Source of the DNA: Phycisphaerales bacterium
Lineage (GTDB): Bacteria; Planctomycetota; Phycisphaerae; Phycisphaerales; SM1A02
DNA: 64,000 bases
Assembly: GCA_029260575.1 (NCBI GenBank)
Contig: JAJDDB010000027.1
Coordinates: 436,501-500,500, forward strand
Reading direction: 5' to 3'
Shown here: positions 42,106 to 51,407 of the stretch, piece after piece
Numbering within the stretch: position 1 is the stretch's first letter
Layout of the letters: every line of letters begins with the position of its first letter
Made by a program: the position numbers and the translations under genes
The notes under the pieces: generated by a model
What the model was told of the DNA's origin: nothing
The model's input: only the letters and a program-made list of their open reading frames with translations
Database searches by the model: none

Positions 42106-44259
42106 TCACGCAGCGCCAACCATCGCCTGCGCTTCTGCCGTCAACTGTACCAGACCTACCGACTCCACGTCGAGGTCACGCACAATCTCGTTATACGACA
42201 ACACTACAGCTCCCGGCGTCTGCGTATCCAAAACCTGCTTCAACTGCGCCCGAACGCTCGGCGAGGTCAACACCACCAGTTGATGCCCCCCAGCCACCAG
42301 CGATTGCGCCGATTCGCTCACCGCCCGGGCAATCCGCGTTGCGACCTGTGGCGGCATGCTCATATTCGTGCCCGCAGGGCTGCGATCAATGTACCCGTTG
42401 ATCACATCTTCCAGCGCTGGATCAACCGTTACGCAAAATAACTTGCTCCGCCCATTCTCATCCATCTCAGCCCACAGCGACGAAATCGTCCGCCGCAGTG
42501 CGTTACGAACGTATTCCGTCAACACCGCCGGGTCCTTCGTATGCGTTCCCCAGTCACCAAGCGTCTCGAGAATTGTCTCCATATCCCGAATCGGCACGCG
42601 CTCACGCAGCAGACTTTGCAACACCTTCTGCAAGTCGCTTGTCTTCACCACCGTCGGCACAGTTTCCTCGATCAACTTCGGCGCGTTCTTTTTCACCTGC
42701 TCCAAAAGATGATTCACCTCTTCACGCGTCAGCAATTCCTCCGAATACGAACGGATCAACTCCGTCAGATGCGTTGCCATCACACTCGATGCATCAACCA
42801 CCGTGTAATTCAGCGTCTCCGCTTTCTGTTTCTGCTCTGGTTCAATCCACGTCGCATCCAATCCGAACGCAGGCTCCCGGCCGGCGATGCCTTCGATCGT
42901 TCCACTCGCCAACCCCGAATCCATTGCCATATACAGATGCGGATGCACCGTTCCGTCGCCGATCGTCGCCCCGCGCAACTTCACGCGATAATCGTTTGCT
43001 TCCAACTGCATATTGTCGCGAATGCGCACCGGCGGAATCACCAGTCCCAACTCCACCGCAAGCTGCCTGCGAATCATCGAAATGCGCTGCAGCAAATCTC
43101 CGCCCCGCCCCTTATCCACCAGCGGAACCAACCCGTAGCCGATTTCAATTTCCAGCGTATCCAAAGACAACAACTCCTCGACCGGCTGCTCCTTCTGCGC
43201 ATCCCTGGCCTGCTCATCACGCACGCCCTGTTCCTTGATCGTCTTGTCGTGCTTGCCCATAAACCCGATCGACCATGCCAGCGTTACAATCAAAACCGCA
43301 GAGCCAATCAACGGCGTCGTCGGCAGCGGCGTCACAGACAACACCAACAGGAACCCAGCAATCAGATACAGCGCAATCGGTTGCGCTGTCAGTTGCCGCG
43401 GAATCTCATCGCCGATCGTTTCCTTGCCGCCTGTTCTGGCAACAATAAACCCGGCTGCAATCGCAATCACAAACGAAGGAATCTGGCTGACAAGACCATC
43501 GCCGATCGTCAGGTGCGTAAACACCGACAGCGATTCACTCATCGTCCAGCCTTTTTCCAGCGCGCCGATCGCAAACCCGCCGGCAATGTTGACCAGCGTA
43601 ATAATGATGCCCGCAATGGCATCGCCGCGTACAAATTTGCTCGCACCATCCATCGCGCCATAAAAATCCGCTTCGCGCGTGATGGATTCGCGCCGCGAAC
43701 GAGCTTCGTTCTCATCAATCAAGCCGGCTGACAGATCAGCGTCAATTGCCATCTGTTTGCCCGGCATGGCATCAAGCGTGAATCGCGCCGCAACTTCACT
43801 CATCCGCGTCGCGCCTTTTGTGATAACCACGAACTGCACGATGACTAGTATCAGGAAGATAATTACGCCGACGATGACGGACTCACCTGCCACGAAATTG
43901 CCAAACGCTTCAATCACCCGGCCGGCTATTGCCGTTGCTTCGCCTGGCGTCGCCGCGTCAGCACTCAGAATCAGCCGCGTCGACGCCACATTCAACACCA
44001 GTCGAAACAATGTCGTAGCCAGCAGCAACGCGGGGAACACACTGAAATCCAATGGCCGATCCATATAGATCGTCGTCATCAGCACGATCGCTGCAAGCGA
44101 CAGGTTCGCGCAGATGAGAATGTCCATGATCGGCGCCGGCAGCGGAACCACCAACACCACAATCAACCCCAGGAAGGACAACGGTACAAGCAAATGCTTG
44201 TAGCGCGCAATCATCAATAGCGCGTTGGGCAATTGTGTTGTGCGTACCGTGTCGGCCAT
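42106..44259 (-). CDS. flhA: Flagellar export gate protein FlhA
   Basis: 717 residues. Eight N-terminal helices (IMDILICANLSLAAIVLMTT, DGLVSQIPSFVIAIAAGFIV), FHIPEP-like region (EAFGNFVAGESVIVGVIIFL), the cytoplasmic loop (MPGKQMAIDADLSAGLIDEN) and a soluble C-terminal domain (LLTREEVNHLLEQVKKNAPK, LQKVLQSLLRERVPIRDMET). GAGGGT precedes the ATG. Confidence 0.95.
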   Translation of the reverse strand: MADTVRTTQLPNALLMIARYKHLLVPLSFLGLIVVLVVPLPAPIMDILICANLSLAAIVLMTTIYMDRPLDFSVFPALLLATTLFRLVLNVASTRLILSADAATPGEATAIAGRVIEAFGNFVAGESVIVGVIIFLILVIVQFVVITKGATRMSEVAARFTLDAMPGKQMAIDADLSAGLIDENEARSRRESITREADFYGAMDGASKFVRGDAIAGIIITLVNIAGGFAIGALEKGWTMSESLSVFTHLTIGDGLVSQIPSFVIAIAAGFIVARTGGKETIGDEIPRQLTAQPIALYLIAGFLLVLSVTPLPTTPLIGSAVLIVTLAWSIGFMGKHDKTIKEQGVRDEQARDAQKEQPVEELLSLDTLEIEIGYGLVPLVDKGRGGDLLQRISMIRRQLAVELGLVIPPVRIRDNMQLEANDYRVKLRGATIGDGTVHPHLYMAMDSGLASGTIEGIAGREPAFGLDATWIEPEQKQKAETLNYTVVDASSVMATHLTELIRSYSEELLTREEVNHLLEQVKKNAPKLIEETVPTVVKTSDLQKVLQSLLRERVPIRDMETILETLGDWGTHTKDPAVLTEYVRNALRRTISSLWAEMDENGRSKLFCVTVDPALEDVINGYIDRSPAGTNMSMPPQVATRIARAVSESAQSLVAGGHQLVVLTSPSVRAQLKQVLDTQTPGAVVLSYNEIVRDLDVESVGLVQLTAEAQAMVGAA

Positions 44260-44331
44260 CCGTGACCCTCGTGTGTTCGGCGAATTCCGCTCGCCACAAG
44301 TTGATTATCGTCGCACCGGTACGACCACTGT

Positions 44332-45396
44332 CTACGCCGCTTGATTCAGGCGATACACGTACGCCAGAATTTCTGCTACGGCCTTATAAAACTGCTCCGG
44401 AACCTCCGCACCGACCGGCACATCACGATACAGCGCACGTGCCAGCGGCTTGCGTTCCACAATCGGAATGCCGTGCTGCAGCGCGATCTGCCGAATGCGC
44501 AGCGCCAGGAAATCTGCGCCTTTTGCTACGACCCGAGGCGCACCCATCGCTTCCGGATCATATTGAATCGCAATGGAAATATGCTCGGGGTTCGTCACTA
44601 TCACATCCGCCTTCGGCACCGCTGCACGAACCCGCTGCGCTGACAACACCTGCTGCATCTTCATCCGCCGCCGCCGCGTTTCCGGATCACCTTCAGTCTG
44701 TTTCATCTCGTCTTTGACCTGCTGCTTGGTCATCTTCATGTCTTCGTGATGCTTCCATTTCTGCCAGGCAAAATCGATCAACCCCAGAAGCAGCAACACA
44801 GCGACGATGCGCAGCATGAGATCAAACAACATCCATCCCAGTTCCGCCAGCGCCGGCCGAAGATCGAGATACGGCAGCACAACGATCTCATTGCGATACT
44901 GCGCGACTGTAACAGCACCGATCAGCACGACCACGCACACTTTGGCGCTGTCCATTGCGCCTTTGACGACCGACTTCATGCTGAAGACACGCTTGAAACC
45001 CTCGATAGGATTCAACTTCTTGAACTTTGGTTGAATGCTTTTGGGCGAAAACAACCAGCCGATCTGCACAATGCTGCCGCCGAATGCAAACAACCACGCC
45101 AAGATGAGCAGCGGTGCTGCAATGCGCAGCGACAGTGATGTTGTGTACGCCACCAGCGGCCACAGGTCTTCTGCATTCAGCGGATTGCCCTTGCCCTCAA
45201 GCGCGAGCAGTTCTTCCAGTGCGCTCATGCTCCAACCAAGCATTGGCTCGGCCAGCAATGCCATAGCGACAGTCGCTCCGCCCAGCAGCAATGCCCCGTT
45301 CAGATCCTGACTGCGCGCGACGTTGCCTTCATCGCGGGCTTCCTGCTGACGCTTCGGCGTCGGTTGTTCTGATTTTTCACCAAGATCTTCAGCCAC
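44332..45396 (-). CDS. flhB: Flagellar export switch protein FlhB, NPEH variant
   Basis: 354 residues. EKSEQPTPKRQQEARDEGNV at the start and four helices are typical. The autocleavage loop, normally NPTH, reads DVIVTNPEHISIAIQYD: residues 269-272 are N-P-E-H (bases 44592-44581). Asn and Pro remain, so cleavage may still occur. GTG start at 45396 behind AAGGAAG. The C-terminal cytoplasmic part is complete (VPVGAEVPEQFYKAVAEILA). Confidence 0.92.
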   Translation of the reverse strand: MAEDLGEKSEQPTPKRQQEARDEGNVARSQDLNGALLLGGATVAMALLAEPMLGWSMSALEELLALEGKGNPLNAEDLWPLVAYTTSLSLRIAAPLLILAWLFAFGGSIVQIGWLFSPKSIQPKFKKLNPIEGFKRVFSMKSVVKGAMDSAKVCVVVLIGAVTVAQYRNEIVVLPYLDLRPALAELGWMLFDLMLRIVAVLLLLGLIDFAWQKWKHHEDMKMTKQQVKDEMKQTEGDPETRRRRMKMQQVLSAQRVRAAVPKADVIVTNPEHISIAIQYDPEAMGAPRVVAKGADFLALRIRQIALQHGIPIVERKPLARALYRDVPVGAEVPEQFYKAVAEILAYVYRLNQAA

Positions 45397-45429
45397 GAAT
45401 CAATGCTTCCTTTACGTCTTCTGATTCAT

Positions 45430-46239
45430 CTACCGAACCGTCGTACCTGCACCATCAATCCATTCAAACAGCAATTGCAAAACGAAATCAACACTGTCCA
45501 TCACGACTTCATCAATCACGACCAGCCCCAACGCGATGATTGCAAACCCCGCAAGAATGCGCAGTGGGAAACCGAGGCTGAGAATGTTGAGCTGCGGCAC
45601 CGTCTTTGAGACGAAACCCATTGCAATACTTTCCAGGAAGATGATTGCCAACAGCGGCGCCGACACTCGCAACGCTAATTCGAATGCAGCCAGCAATAAC
45701 CCCGAAAGCAAATCCAGCAACGATTGATCCGGCACAAATCCGCCGAGTGGGACGTGCTGAAAACTGTGCATCACAGCGAGAATCATCGCTTCGTGACCGC
45801 CAATCATCAGAAAACCGACCAGCGCCATGAAAAACAGCAACTGGCCGACAATATCCGCTTCGTCGTCGATTGCCGGATTGAAAAACCGCGCAAAGCCAAG
45901 GCCCATTTGTTGACCCATAACAAGCCCGCCGGTCTGCACTGCTGTCATCGGTATGCTTGCGACGTAGCCGATGATCATCCCGATCATGAGTTCCGTCGCA
46001 ACCATCGGCGCGAGTGACCACAACTCCAATTGCAGCGGCGCATCTCCCGTCGGATGCACATGCGTCAACAACGGATACACCGCAACACCGAGCAGGAACG
46101 ACAGCATTACTTTGACGCGCAATGGAACGCTCGGCGATCCGAACACCGGACCATAGATCATCAACCCGCCAAAGCGGAATACCACCAGCATGGCCGGCGG
46201 CACGTGTTCCAGAATCTGCTGCCATTGTGTCAACGTCAA
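45430..46239 (-). CDS. fliR: Flagellar export protein FliR
   Basis: 269 residues with the conserved RFGGLMIYGPVFGSPSVPLR and helices GVAVYPLLTHVH and ATELMIGMIIGYVASIPMTA. Start codon is TTG at 46239: a TGA directly precedes it in frame and the sequence LTQWQQILEHVPPAMLVVFR fits the family start. A GTG/TTG start and weak GAG site suggest modest translation initiation, or coupling to upstream genes. Confidence 0.9.
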   Translation of the reverse strand: MTLTQWQQILEHVPPAMLVVFRFGGLMIYGPVFGSPSVPLRVKVMLSFLLGVAVYPLLTHVHPTGDAPLQLELWSLAPMVATELMIGMIIGYVASIPMTAVQTGGLVMGQQMGLGFARFFNPAIDDEADIVGQLLFFMALVGFLMIGGHEAMILAVMHSFQHVPLGGFVPDQSLLDLLSGLLLAAFELALRVSAPLLAIIFLESIAMGFVSKTVPQLNILSLGFPLRILAGFAIIALGLVVIDEVVMDSVDFVLQLLFEWIDGAGTTVR

Positions 46240-46293
46240 TCATCTCAATTGCATTCACTGCCCGCGCGACTTCACGAGATTGCCCGATTATCT

Positions 46294-46545
46294 CTAACCC
46301 ACAAACATTGCCATCGTGAAATCGATCATCTGCACCACGATCCAGCTCAACAACATGATCGCAACAAGAATCATGACGATGATCTTGGGAACAAACGTCA
46401 ACGTTTGCTCCTGAATCTGCGTCACCGCCTGGAAAATGCTGATAAACAGACCAATCAACAGCCCGGCGCCCAGGATCGGCGTTGCCAACAGCAGCGCCTG
46501 CATCAACGATTCACGAACAAGATCAACTGCATCAAAGTCGGCCAT
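46294..46545 (-). CDS. fliQ: Flagellar export protein FliQ
   Basis: 83 residues with two helices and the family pattern (DLVRESLMQALLLATPILGA, GLLIGLFISIFQAVTQIQEQ, TLTFVPKIIVMILVAIML). Fully typical in length. Confidence 0.93.
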   Translation of the reverse strand: MADFDAVDLVRESLMQALLLATPILGAGLLIGLFISIFQAVTQIQEQTLTFVPKIIVMILVAIMLLSWIVVQMIDFTMAMFVG

Positions 46546-46606
46546 CAGAATTCAAACTCCAATTCAACCAATGCGTAAACATCTGTAACCTCAGCGCACA
46601 CTGCCC

Positions 46607-47515
46607 CTATGGCCCACCTGCCATTGCTGTCAATCCGCTGCGCTGCACCTCTTCCACAACCGCCACGCTTGACATCAGCGAACCAACAACAAGCTGCCAA
46701 CCGTCAACAAGTACGAACAGCAATAATTTGAACGGCAGTGAGATCAACACCGGCGGCAACATCAACATGCCCATCGAGATCAACATGCTTGCGATCACCA
46801 TGTCGATCACAAGAAACGGCAGGTAGATGCGAAACCCCAACAGGAACGCGACCTTCAGTTCACTGAGAATGTATGCAGGGATCAGTGTGAGCATGTCCAC
46901 ATCAGCGCGGGTCAATTCGCCCGGCTCGGATGTGTCGATCCCGCGATAGTTGAGCATCATGTACACACCCGACCAGTTGCCGGTCGCTTCGATCTGCGTA
47001 AACATGAAATCCCGCAGCGGTTGTTTCGTCTGCTCCCAGGCGACCTGCGGATCCTTCACTGTACCCTCTGCGTACGGTTGAATGCCGTTGGTGTACATCC
47101 GCTCAAGTGTCGGCGCCATGACAACGAACGTGATGAACAGCGACAAGCCGACAATAACCTGACTTGGCGGCAGCCCCTGCGTACCCAGCGCCTGCCGAAG
47201 CAGGCCCAGCACGATTACCATGCGAGTGAAGCACGTACACAGAATCAGAATCGACGGCGCGAGACTCAACACCGTCAGCAGAACCAGAATGTTGATCGAT
47301 GCGCTCAACCCGCCTTCCAGCCCGGGCGTGTTCGCTGCGGTTTCTTCAAGAAGCAGCAACGGATTGAGCTGTTCAAGCGCCGGCGTTCCGACAGCATCCG
47401 GCGCATCAATTGAATCAATGCCGTCGATCACGAAATCGGGATCGCTCTGCGCCGCAACCGGCGCAGAGCACACCAGCAGCACCCCAACGATAAACACCCA
47501 TGCAATGCGGTTCAT
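46607..47515 (-). CDS. fliP: Flagellar export protein FliP
   Basis: 302 residues with a cleavable signal peptide (WVFIVGVLLVCSAPVAAQS), a linker, and the FliP core: APSILILCTCFTRMVIVLGL, LRQALGTQGLPPSQVIVGLS, PAYILSELKVAFLLGFRIYL and GMLMLPPVLISLPFKLLLFV. The ATG overlaps the fliO stop. Confidence 0.95.
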   Translation of the reverse strand: MNRIAWVFIVGVLLVCSAPVAAQSDPDFVIDGIDSIDAPDAVGTPALEQLNPLLLLEETAANTPGLEGGLSASINILVLLTVLSLAPSILILCTCFTRMVIVLGLLRQALGTQGLPPSQVIVGLSLFITFVVMAPTLERMYTNGIQPYAEGTVKDPQVAWEQTKQPLRDFMFTQIEATGNWSGVYMMLNYRGIDTSEPGELTRADVDMLTLIPAYILSELKVAFLLGFRIYLPFLVIDMVIASMLISMGMLMLPPVLISLPFKLLLFVLVDGWQLVVGSLMSSVAVVEEVQRSGLTAMAGGP

Positions 47516-48483
47516 GCTGACACTCTCCGCTGGCTGAGCCCAGCCGCACGTGGTCGTTTGCGTGTCAGGTCAATCAATTCACCATGCGATGCATTTTCTG
47601 CGGGCAATGCGAACGGATCATTTGATTCCGTGCGACGCATTGCATCATGTTCGTTTTGAAATCCTTTGAGCATCGATCGAAACCGCTGCGCCTGCCGACC
47701 GGTCGATCCCGATTCAATCCGCCCAAGCAGCGCCGCCACTTCCATCGGTTCTGCAACTTCGCTCAGCGTCGCCATCTGCGCGCCGTTCTGATGCACCAGT
47801 AATACCCGCCGGGCGATCTTGATCAACACCAACGATTGCTTGCGTCCCAGTGGATACCGCGCGAGGATTTCAATCACACCCGACGGACGCCCGCCCTGGC
47901 CGAGCAAACCCGCACCGCGCTTCATGACGACTTTGAACAGCAGGATCAGCCCGATGACCAGTCCAAGCGATGCTATGACCCGCGCCACAGAATTCGAACG
48001 TGGGTCAACTGCTGCCACGAACGACTGCACCAGACTCTTTTCTGCACTACTGCCAGCTTCAACTCCGGGTGCGACTTCCTCCGGCACCGGCCGAGCACTG
48101 AAAATCCCGTTCGGCACTCCGAGCCCGAGTTTCTCATTCGCCGGAACCGCGGCTGCCTCATACGGTCCGATTTCAACCGGCAATGCGGCTTCCACGGCTT
48201 CCGCAGCATCCGCAGGAACGGTTTCCGCATCCTCTATAAAGGATACATCTTCGGTTTCCGCCGCATTGGACCCAACTGCCGCCGCATCACCCCCGACGTC
48301 AGGCATCGACGGGCCATACAACAGCGCCTCATCACCGGCCGCCTCGACAGCAATCGCCACCGAACCGTTCGCAGAGACCGAAGGCCACTGTTCATCAGAT
48401 GTCGTTTGAGCGATGACGGTCGTCGAAATCGCATTCAGCAGCAGCGCGCTTGCCGCGCCGAAAGTGCACAGTCGTATCCGCAT
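47512..48483 (-). CDS. fliO: FliO-like flagellar biosynthesis protein
   Basis: 323 residues. Signal-like N-terminus, long acidic/Ala-rich periplasmic stretch, one helix (VIASLGLVIGLILLFKVVMK), then the cytoplasmic FliO/MopB part (ILARYPLGRKQSLVLIKIAR, RVLLVHQNGAQMATLSEV). Longer than the enterobacterial form because of the linker. AAGGAT lies 8 nt before the ATG. FliO assists assembly of FliP. Confidence 0.8.
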   Translation of the reverse strand: MRIRLCTFGAASALLLNAISTTVIAQTTSDEQWPSVSANGSVAIAVEAAGDEALLYGPSMPDVGGDAAAVGSNAAETEDVSFIEDAETVPADAAEAVEAALPVEIGPYEAAAVPANEKLGLGVPNGIFSARPVPEEVAPGVEAGSSAEKSLVQSFVAAVDPRSNSVARVIASLGLVIGLILLFKVVMKRGAGLLGQGGRPSGVIEILARYPLGRKQSLVLIKIARRVLLVHQNGAQMATLSEVAEPMEVAALLGRIESGSTGRQAQRFRSMLKGFQNEHDAMRRTESNDPFALPAENASHGELIDLTRKRPRAAGLSQRRVSA

Positions 48484-48550
48484 TTGCCAATCCTTGGCTC
48501 GCCGCTGGATCCTCCAGCGGGCCCGATCCGTTCGGGCGGACGATGTTCAT

Positions 48551-49087
48551 TCACTCTTGGGGTGGCGCCTGCTGCGCCACCGCAACAATCTCGTTCACTC
48601 GCACGCAGAAATTCTCGTTCAGCACGAGCACTTCACCGCGGGCAACATGACAATCATTCACGTAAATATCAACCGGATCTCCAGCCGCCTTGTCCAGCTC
48701 AACAATCGAATTCGCATTCAATCGCAGCACATCCTCAACGTACATCTGCGTACGACCAAGTTCGATCGTGACATCAAGCGACACATCCGAAAGCAAGCCC
48801 ATGCTCTGGGCCAGGTCGCCGTTGGTTGTTGCTGCCTGGCCGAACTCCGGCAGGTCGACTGATAAAGGCACATCCATCTGTGCCGCCTGCGTGTTGATCG
48901 CCTGCGCTGCATGCTCAGCATCATCAAGCGCTTCGTGAGCCATCGCTTCAACTGACTCGGGCGTCTCATCTCCGCGCAGATCCTGCGCACTCGCATCGGC
49001 AGTTTCCGCGCTGTTGGTATCCACATCCGTCGTCTGGTGCGCCGGCGTTTGAGCGTCCTGCTCCTTGTCCATTTCCTGGTCCGCCAT
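48551..49087 (-). CDS. fliN: Flagellar switch protein FliN
   Basis: 178 residues. A long Asp/Glu/Ala-rich N-terminal extension (100 residues) precedes a SpoA domain: LSDVSLDVTIELGRTQMYVE, DVLRLNANSIVELDKAAGDP and VDIYVNDCHVARGEVLVLNE. Good ribosome binding site GAGGAG. fliM, normally next to fliN, is not in the window. Confidence 0.92.
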   Translation of the reverse strand: MADQEMDKEQDAQTPAHQTTDVDTNSAETADASAQDLRGDETPESVEAMAHEALDDAEHAAQAINTQAAQMDVPLSVDLPEFGQAATTNGDLAQSMGLLSDVSLDVTIELGRTQMYVEDVLRLNANSIVELDKAAGDPVDIYVNDCHVARGEVLVLNENFCVRVNEIVAVAQQAPPQE

Positions 49088-49182
49088 CCTGGCTCCTCAT
49101 CCATCGCGCGGTGAAACGCACACTCGCTCGCTCTGCATCGGCAAGGCAACGCGTGATTCGTGATTCCCCGGCAATATCGATC

Positions 49183-49701
49183 TCAACTATCGACCCGGAA
49201 ACCTGTACCCATCACAATCACTGGCTTGTTGACCACCGCTTCGCCGGATTCAGAATCATTGCCGAAGCGCTCGCCAAGCAACGCGTAGACTTTGCGCGTT
49301 AGCGTCTCCAGCCGCGGCTCACGAAAGTGCTGCGGCTCGCTCGTCCGCCACAGTGCCGTCAATTCCGCGCGAATCTCGTTCTGAAACTGTTCCAGCTCTT
49401 CCTGCACACGCTCAGCGTATTTTCGCTTCACCTGCACATAGATTTCAGTGTCATACAGATACGTCACACCAGAGCGCGAATTCGGCAGTCGAGCGCTCAG
49501 AATCATCACCTCGGTGATCTTCTCTTCCTCGGGCACACCCGCAAGGGCCATCGGATCCTCAGCGTGCGCCACAGTGGGTCCGGTAAAGAACTTCAGCGCG
49601 CCGACAATCACCACCGCCTCCAGCACCAGAATGGCGACGATCAACAGCATCGGCTTGAGCTTCTGCTTCTCGGATGTCTTCTCGGCAGCTTCCTCAGCCA
49701 T
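49183..49701 (-). CDS. fliL: Flagellar basal-body protein FliL
   Basis: About 172 residues: one N-terminal helix (LLIVAILVLEAVVIVGALKF), then a periplasmic domain (LYDTEIYVQVKRKYAERVQE, LTRKVYALLGERFG). AAGGGG lies 8 nt before the ATG at 49701. It overlaps the motB end by 8 nt. FliL supports the stator. Confidence 0.85.
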   Translation of the reverse strand: MAEEAAEKTSEKQKLKPMLLIVAILVLEAVVIVGALKFFTGPTVAHAEDPMALAGVPEEEKITEVMILSARLPNSRSGVTYLYDTEIYVQVKRKYAERVQEELEQFQNEIRAELTALWRTSEPQHFREPRLETLTRKVYALLGERFGNDSESGEAVVNKPVIVMGTGFRVDS

Positions 49702-50464
49702 CCACATACCCCTTGCGCGCCAGATCAGCGTCCGTGCCGCCAGCGTCTGCATTCATATCCTCGACCAGTTGCTCGGTCAGGATGACCTCCACCCGCCGGT
49801 TTTCAGCCAGCTCGGTCGGGTCAATTGCCCTGGGCGAGACCGGTTCGCGGACCCCCACCGCTTCAATTCGGAATACCTGATCGTCCAATCCCTGCTCCAG
49901 AAGCACATCCTTCACATTCCGCGCGCGGGCAAAGCTCAGTTCATCCAGATCTGCCCACGGCACGTCGGAGCGCATGTGCTTCGGTGCTGCATGCCCGCGA
50001 ATCACGATCTTGTTCCGCCGGCCGTTCAGCATCACCGCCAACTTCTCAATCTGTTCGCGCACCGCCGGTTTGATATCCGCAGACCATTCATCGAACGTGC
50101 TCGGCCCGCCGAGCGTAAACACAATGCCATCGCGCACTTTCGTGACGCGCATCTGCGGCCCGTCCAAACCCGGATCATTTGAATGACTGATCTTCGTCTG
50201 TTCGTAGTTCTTCACCGCCATCTGTTCGAGCTGCTCAATGACAGACTTCAACGGCGGGTCATCAATCGGCAACACACCAATGCCGCCGGAATATCCGAAC
50301 GCTTCCTTGATTGCGGTAATGACGCGCTGATATTCGTAATCGCGCTTCAATTCACTGAACATCTGCAGCAGAATGAAGAACGTCAACAGCAGCGCCATCA
50401 TGTCACCAAAGGTGACCATCCACTCCGGCGCTCCGGCTGCTTGTTTCTTCTGACGTTTCTTCAT
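49694..50464 (-). CDS. motB: Flagellar stator protein MotB
   Basis: About 256 residues. Basic start (MKKRQKKQAAGAPEWMVTFG), one helix with the proton-binding Asp in TFGDMMALLLTFFILLQM, then an OmpA-like peptidoglycan-binding domain (NKIVIRGHAAPKHMRSDVPW, DELSFARARNVKDVLLEQGL, VSPRAIDPTELAENRRVEVI). The ATG at 50464 follows motA by 13 nt. Confidence 0.92.
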   Translation of the reverse strand: MKKRQKKQAAGAPEWMVTFGDMMALLLTFFILLQMFSELKRDYEYQRVITAIKEAFGYSGGIGVLPIDDPPLKSVIEQLEQMAVKNYEQTKISHSNDPGLDGPQMRVTKVRDGIVFTLGGPSTFDEWSADIKPAVREQIEKLAVMLNGRRNKIVIRGHAAPKHMRSDVPWADLDELSFARARNVKDVLLEQGLDDQVFRIEAVGVREPVSPRAIDPTELAENRRVEVILTEQLVEDMNADAGGTDADLARKGYVDG

Positions 50465-50477
50465 CGGATCCGTCCGC

Positions 50478-51257
50478 TCAGGCTGCCTGCCGTGCGTCCT
50501 CATCGATCGGGCGCAGCTTTGGTGGCAGGAAAGTCAGCAGCTTTGCCTGCACATTTCGCGGGTTATCGCCGGATTGCACTGCCATTACGCCTTGAATGAT
50601 GATCGTCTTGTTCAGGACTTCCTCCGTTGATCGGATTCCCAGCTTGTCCGCCAACGGCAGCGCAACCATGTTCGCCACCATCGAGCCGTATAGCGTCGTC
50701 AACAACGCCGTTGCCATACCGGCGCCGATCTTTGATGGATCTTCCATGTTGCTGAGCATTGCCACAAGACCGATCAGCGTGCCGATCATCCCGAACGCGG
50801 GTGCGTATCGACCGATCGCTTCGAGCATTCCCTTACCCGCATCATGGCGTTCCATGACGTTTTCCAATTCCGTTTCCATGATGAACTGAATCACTTCCGG
50901 ATCAGAACCATCTACCGCCATCTGGATGCCAGCGACCAGGAATTCGTCTTCAACGCCTTCGATCGAATTTTCCAAGGCCAGAATGCCGTCACGCCGAGCC
51001 ACTTCCGCAAGCTCCACCATCTGATTGATCAGCACCAGCGGATCCACTGACTTGGTAAGGATGGACTTCTTGAGAATGTTCGGCAGTTGAAAGAATCGCG
51101 CAAGCGGATACGACGCCATCGTCGCTGCAAACGCGCCGCCGACCACGATCAGCACCGACGGAATGTTGACGTACGACATGATGTCGCCGCCAAGCATGAT
51201 CGCGATCAGCACCAGCGCGAAGCCCACCAGAAGTCCGATGATTGTTGCGATATCCAC
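50478..51257 (-). CDS. motA: Flagellar stator protein MotA
   Basis: 259 residues with four helices (IIGLLVGFALVLIAIMLGGD, PSVLIVVGGAFAATMASYPL, YAPAFGMIGTLIGLVAML, GMATALLTTLYGSMVANMVA) and the cytoplasmic loop with NSIEGVEDEFLVAGIQMAVD. First gene of the leftward flagellar block. It lies 150 nt from the stop of the lipid kinase gene upstream; I see no clear sigma-28 or sigma-54 promoter in that gap. Confidence 0.93.
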   Translation of the reverse strand: MDIATIIGLLVGFALVLIAIMLGGDIMSYVNIPSVLIVVGGAFAATMASYPLARFFQLPNILKKSILTKSVDPLVLINQMVELAEVARRDGILALENSIEGVEDEFLVAGIQMAVDGSDPEVIQFIMETELENVMERHDAGKGMLEAIGRYAPAFGMIGTLIGLVAMLSNMEDPSKIGAGMATALLTTLYGSMVANMVALPLADKLGIRSTEEVLNKTIIIQGVMAVQSGDNPRNVQAKLLTFLPPKLRPIDEDARQAA

Positions 51258-51407
51258 GATGCACTCCGCGTCCAGACGGATTCACAGCCGAAAACAACCT
51301 GTATTTCCCACTGTTCAATCGGAGTGTTATGGGCCTGACTTGACGGACCCTGACAACCTGCACGACTTTCGTTGCCGCACACAATTTGTTCGGTGCGTGA
51401 TGACCGG

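Noticed and set aside
42541-43731. 396-residue plus-strand frame antisense to flhA
   Set aside because: The opposite strand has clear FlhA motifs; the antisense product is Arg/Gln/His-rich and resembles nothing.
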